Shown here in pieces: positions 4,241 through 5,330 of a DNA stretch of 5,330 bases (positions within the stretch are counted from its first letter, which is position 1; each line of letters starts with the position of its first letter). The notes beneath the pieces are model-generated. The model was not told the origin of the DNA, searched no databases, and saw only the letters and a list, made by a program, of their open reading frames with translations. Source of the stretch: Deltaproteobacteria bacterium (lineage in GTDB: Bacteria; Desulfobacterota_E; Deferrimicrobia; Deferrimicrobiales; Deferrimicrobiaceae). The DNA lies in assembly GCA_023489025.1 (NCBI GenBank), contig JAMDCN010000107.1:1-5330 (forward strand), read 5' to 3'. Position numbers and translations under genes: made by a program.

Positions 4241-4256
4241 TGGCACAGCTGTTGCT
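4241..4256 (+). promoter_or_regulatory. sigma-54 (-24/-12) promoter of the response regulator gene
   Basis: TGGCACAGCTGTTGCT matches the sigma-54 consensus TGGCACR-N4-TTGCW at every fixed position, with GG (4242-4243) and GC (4254-4255) exactly 10 bases apart. Predicted transcription starts near 4267, leaving a leader of roughly 50-70 bases. The gene downstream is itself a sigma-54 activator, so positive autoregulation is likely. The rest of the 238-bp stretch between the divergent genes holds the dyad at 4143-4156, the palindrome at 4224-4240 and no convincing sigma-70 promoter. Confidence 0.8.
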
Positions 4257-4335
4257 TTCTTATCATGCGGCGGTGGGCGGCGCACCATTCGATCGTGCCC
4301 GATAGAAGGAAAGGTGTCGGAAGGGGGAGAAGACG

Positions 4336-5330
4336 ACGACGGGACGCATCCTCTTCATCGACGACGACAAGGCCGGCCGCGAGGTTGCCCTTTTCAACCT
4401 TGGCGGCGCCGGCTATGAAGTCACGGCGGCCTCCGATGGACAGGAGGGGATCTCTCTTTTCTCCCCGGAGACGTTTGACGTTGTGATCACCGACGTCAAG
4501 ATGCCCGGCCTTTCGGGGATCGAGGTCCTGCGGCGCATCAAGAAGCAGGCTCCCGAGATCCCGGTCCTCGTCATCACGGCCTTCGGCAGCGTGAAGACGG
4601 CCGTCGAGGCGATGAAGAGCGGCGCGTACGACTTCATCGGGAAGCCCTTTCAGCGGGACCAGCTTCTCCTCTCGGTCGAAAGGGCCCTCGAACGCCGCCG
4701 CCTGGCCACCGAGGTGCGGGAACTTCGGATCCGGGCCAGCGGCGTGGAGCGGAAGCTCATCGGGTCCTCCTCCGCCATGAAGCGGCTGCTCGAGATCGCC
4801 GACAGGGTATCCCGGACCGACGCCGGCATCCTCATCACCGGCGAGAGCGGCACCGGAAAGGAGGTGATCGCCCGGCGGATCCATGTCCACTCCAACAAGG
4901 CCGAATGCCCCTTCGTGGCGGTAAATTGCGCCGCCATTCCGGGGGAACTTCTGGAATCCGAGCTCTTCGGCCATGCCAAGGGCGCCTTTACGGGGGCGGT
5001 CAAGGATCGGCTCGGCCGGTTCCGGCAGGCGCAGGGCGGCACGCTGTTTCTCGACGAAATCGGAGAGATCCCGCTCCCCCTCCAGGCCAAACTCCTTCGG
5101 GCCCTCCAGGAGAAGGTGGTGGATGCGGTGGGCGGGGATGCGCCCATTTCCGTGGACGTGCGGATTGTCGCCGCGACGAACAAGGACCTGCAGAGCCGGA
5201 TCCGGGCAGGGAGCTTCCGGGAGGACCTCTACTATCGCCTGAACGTGGTCGAGGTCCACGTGCCTCCCTTGCGGGAACGGCCCGAAGACATTCCGGCGCT
5301 CGTCTTGCCCTTCGTCGGGGAACTGGCGGA
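4336..5330 (+). CDS. NtrC-family sigma-54-dependent response regulator (3' truncated; no canonical start codon)
   Basis: Frame 1 is open to the window end (331 residues from 4336). Counting from 4336, the receiver domain has the acidic cluster D9-D11 in LFIDDD, phosphoacceptor D53 in [10 protein letters not shown] and K103 in GKPF. The AAA+ domain has Walker A GESGTGKE (169-176), the sigma-54-contacting GAFTGA loop (216-221), Walker B LFLDE (237-241) and the arginine-containing [10 protein letters not shown] segment. The DNA-binding HTH lies beyond the window. No ATG, GTG or TTG exists in frame between the stop at 4303-4305 and residue 49. AGGGGGAG (4322-4329) sits 6 bases before ACG 4336, which would give (M)[10 protein letters not shown]. 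Alternatively, removing one G from the G5 run 4323-4327 would bring GTG 4314 into frame. The true start is therefore unresolved. The gene is divergent from the sensor-like gene at 3492-4097. Confidence 0.9.

Noticed and set aside
4204..5259. A 351-codon open frame on the minus strand
   Set aside because: It is antisense to the response regulator, whose receiver and AAA+ motifs are unmistakable.
1..5330. CRISPR array, transposase, rRNA or tRNA gene
   Set aside because: No regularly spaced repeats, no transposase motifs or terminal inverted repeats, and no structured RNA signature were seen on either strand.

Overview
The window is GC-rich, densely coding bacterial DNA. A YajQ-family protein, an AroQ chorismate mutase, a sigma-54-dependent response regulator and copper-handling genes, together with strong GGAGG-type ribosome sites, suggest a delta-proteobacterial lineage (Desulfobacterota/Desulfuromonadota-like). 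The taxonomy is inference from gene content and style; no rRNA or other decisive marker is present.

Layout. (1) 1-1040, plus strand: the 3' end of an unidentified coiled-coil-rich protein, then a small helical protein overlapping a nucleotidyltransferase-fold protein by 14 bp. (2) 1108-1593, plus: a YajQ-family nucleotide-binding protein. (3) 1606-2174, minus: an AroQ chorismate mutase overlapping by 7 bp a 69-residue stand-alone copy of the ferredoxin-like regulatory domain normally found at the N-terminus of DAHP synthase. No DAHP synthase barrel is present. (4) 2175-3470, plus: a compact copper module consisting of a putative sigma-54 promoter, a 139-residue lipoprotein ORF, a type-1 cupredoxin and a decayed CusF-like remnant. 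(5) 3492-4097, minus: a membrane protein with a histidine-kinase-like phosphoacceptor helix but no ATPase domain. (6) 4241-5330, plus: a near-perfect sigma-54 promoter followed by an NtrC-type response regulator cut by the window end.

Main interpretation. The copper module looks like a shrunken version of a longer copper cassette (TolC-type outer-membrane lipoprotein, multicopper oxidase, cupredoxin, CusF). The 139-residue ORF reads as the start of the TolC-type protein joined in frame to the Met-rich tail of the multicopper oxidase. The CusF gene survives only as a fragment. The regulatory side looks intact. A 14-bp imperfect dyad, GGAGAATNNNCTTC, recurs at the borders of this region. Copies lie near -120 of both putative sigma-54 promoters, where an NtrC-type activator would bind, and another copy sits in the 21-bp gap between the convergent genes. 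The picture is a self-contained copper- or envelope-responsive regulon with an unusual kinase-less sensor-like partner. Family assignments rest on remembered family sequences, not on a search.
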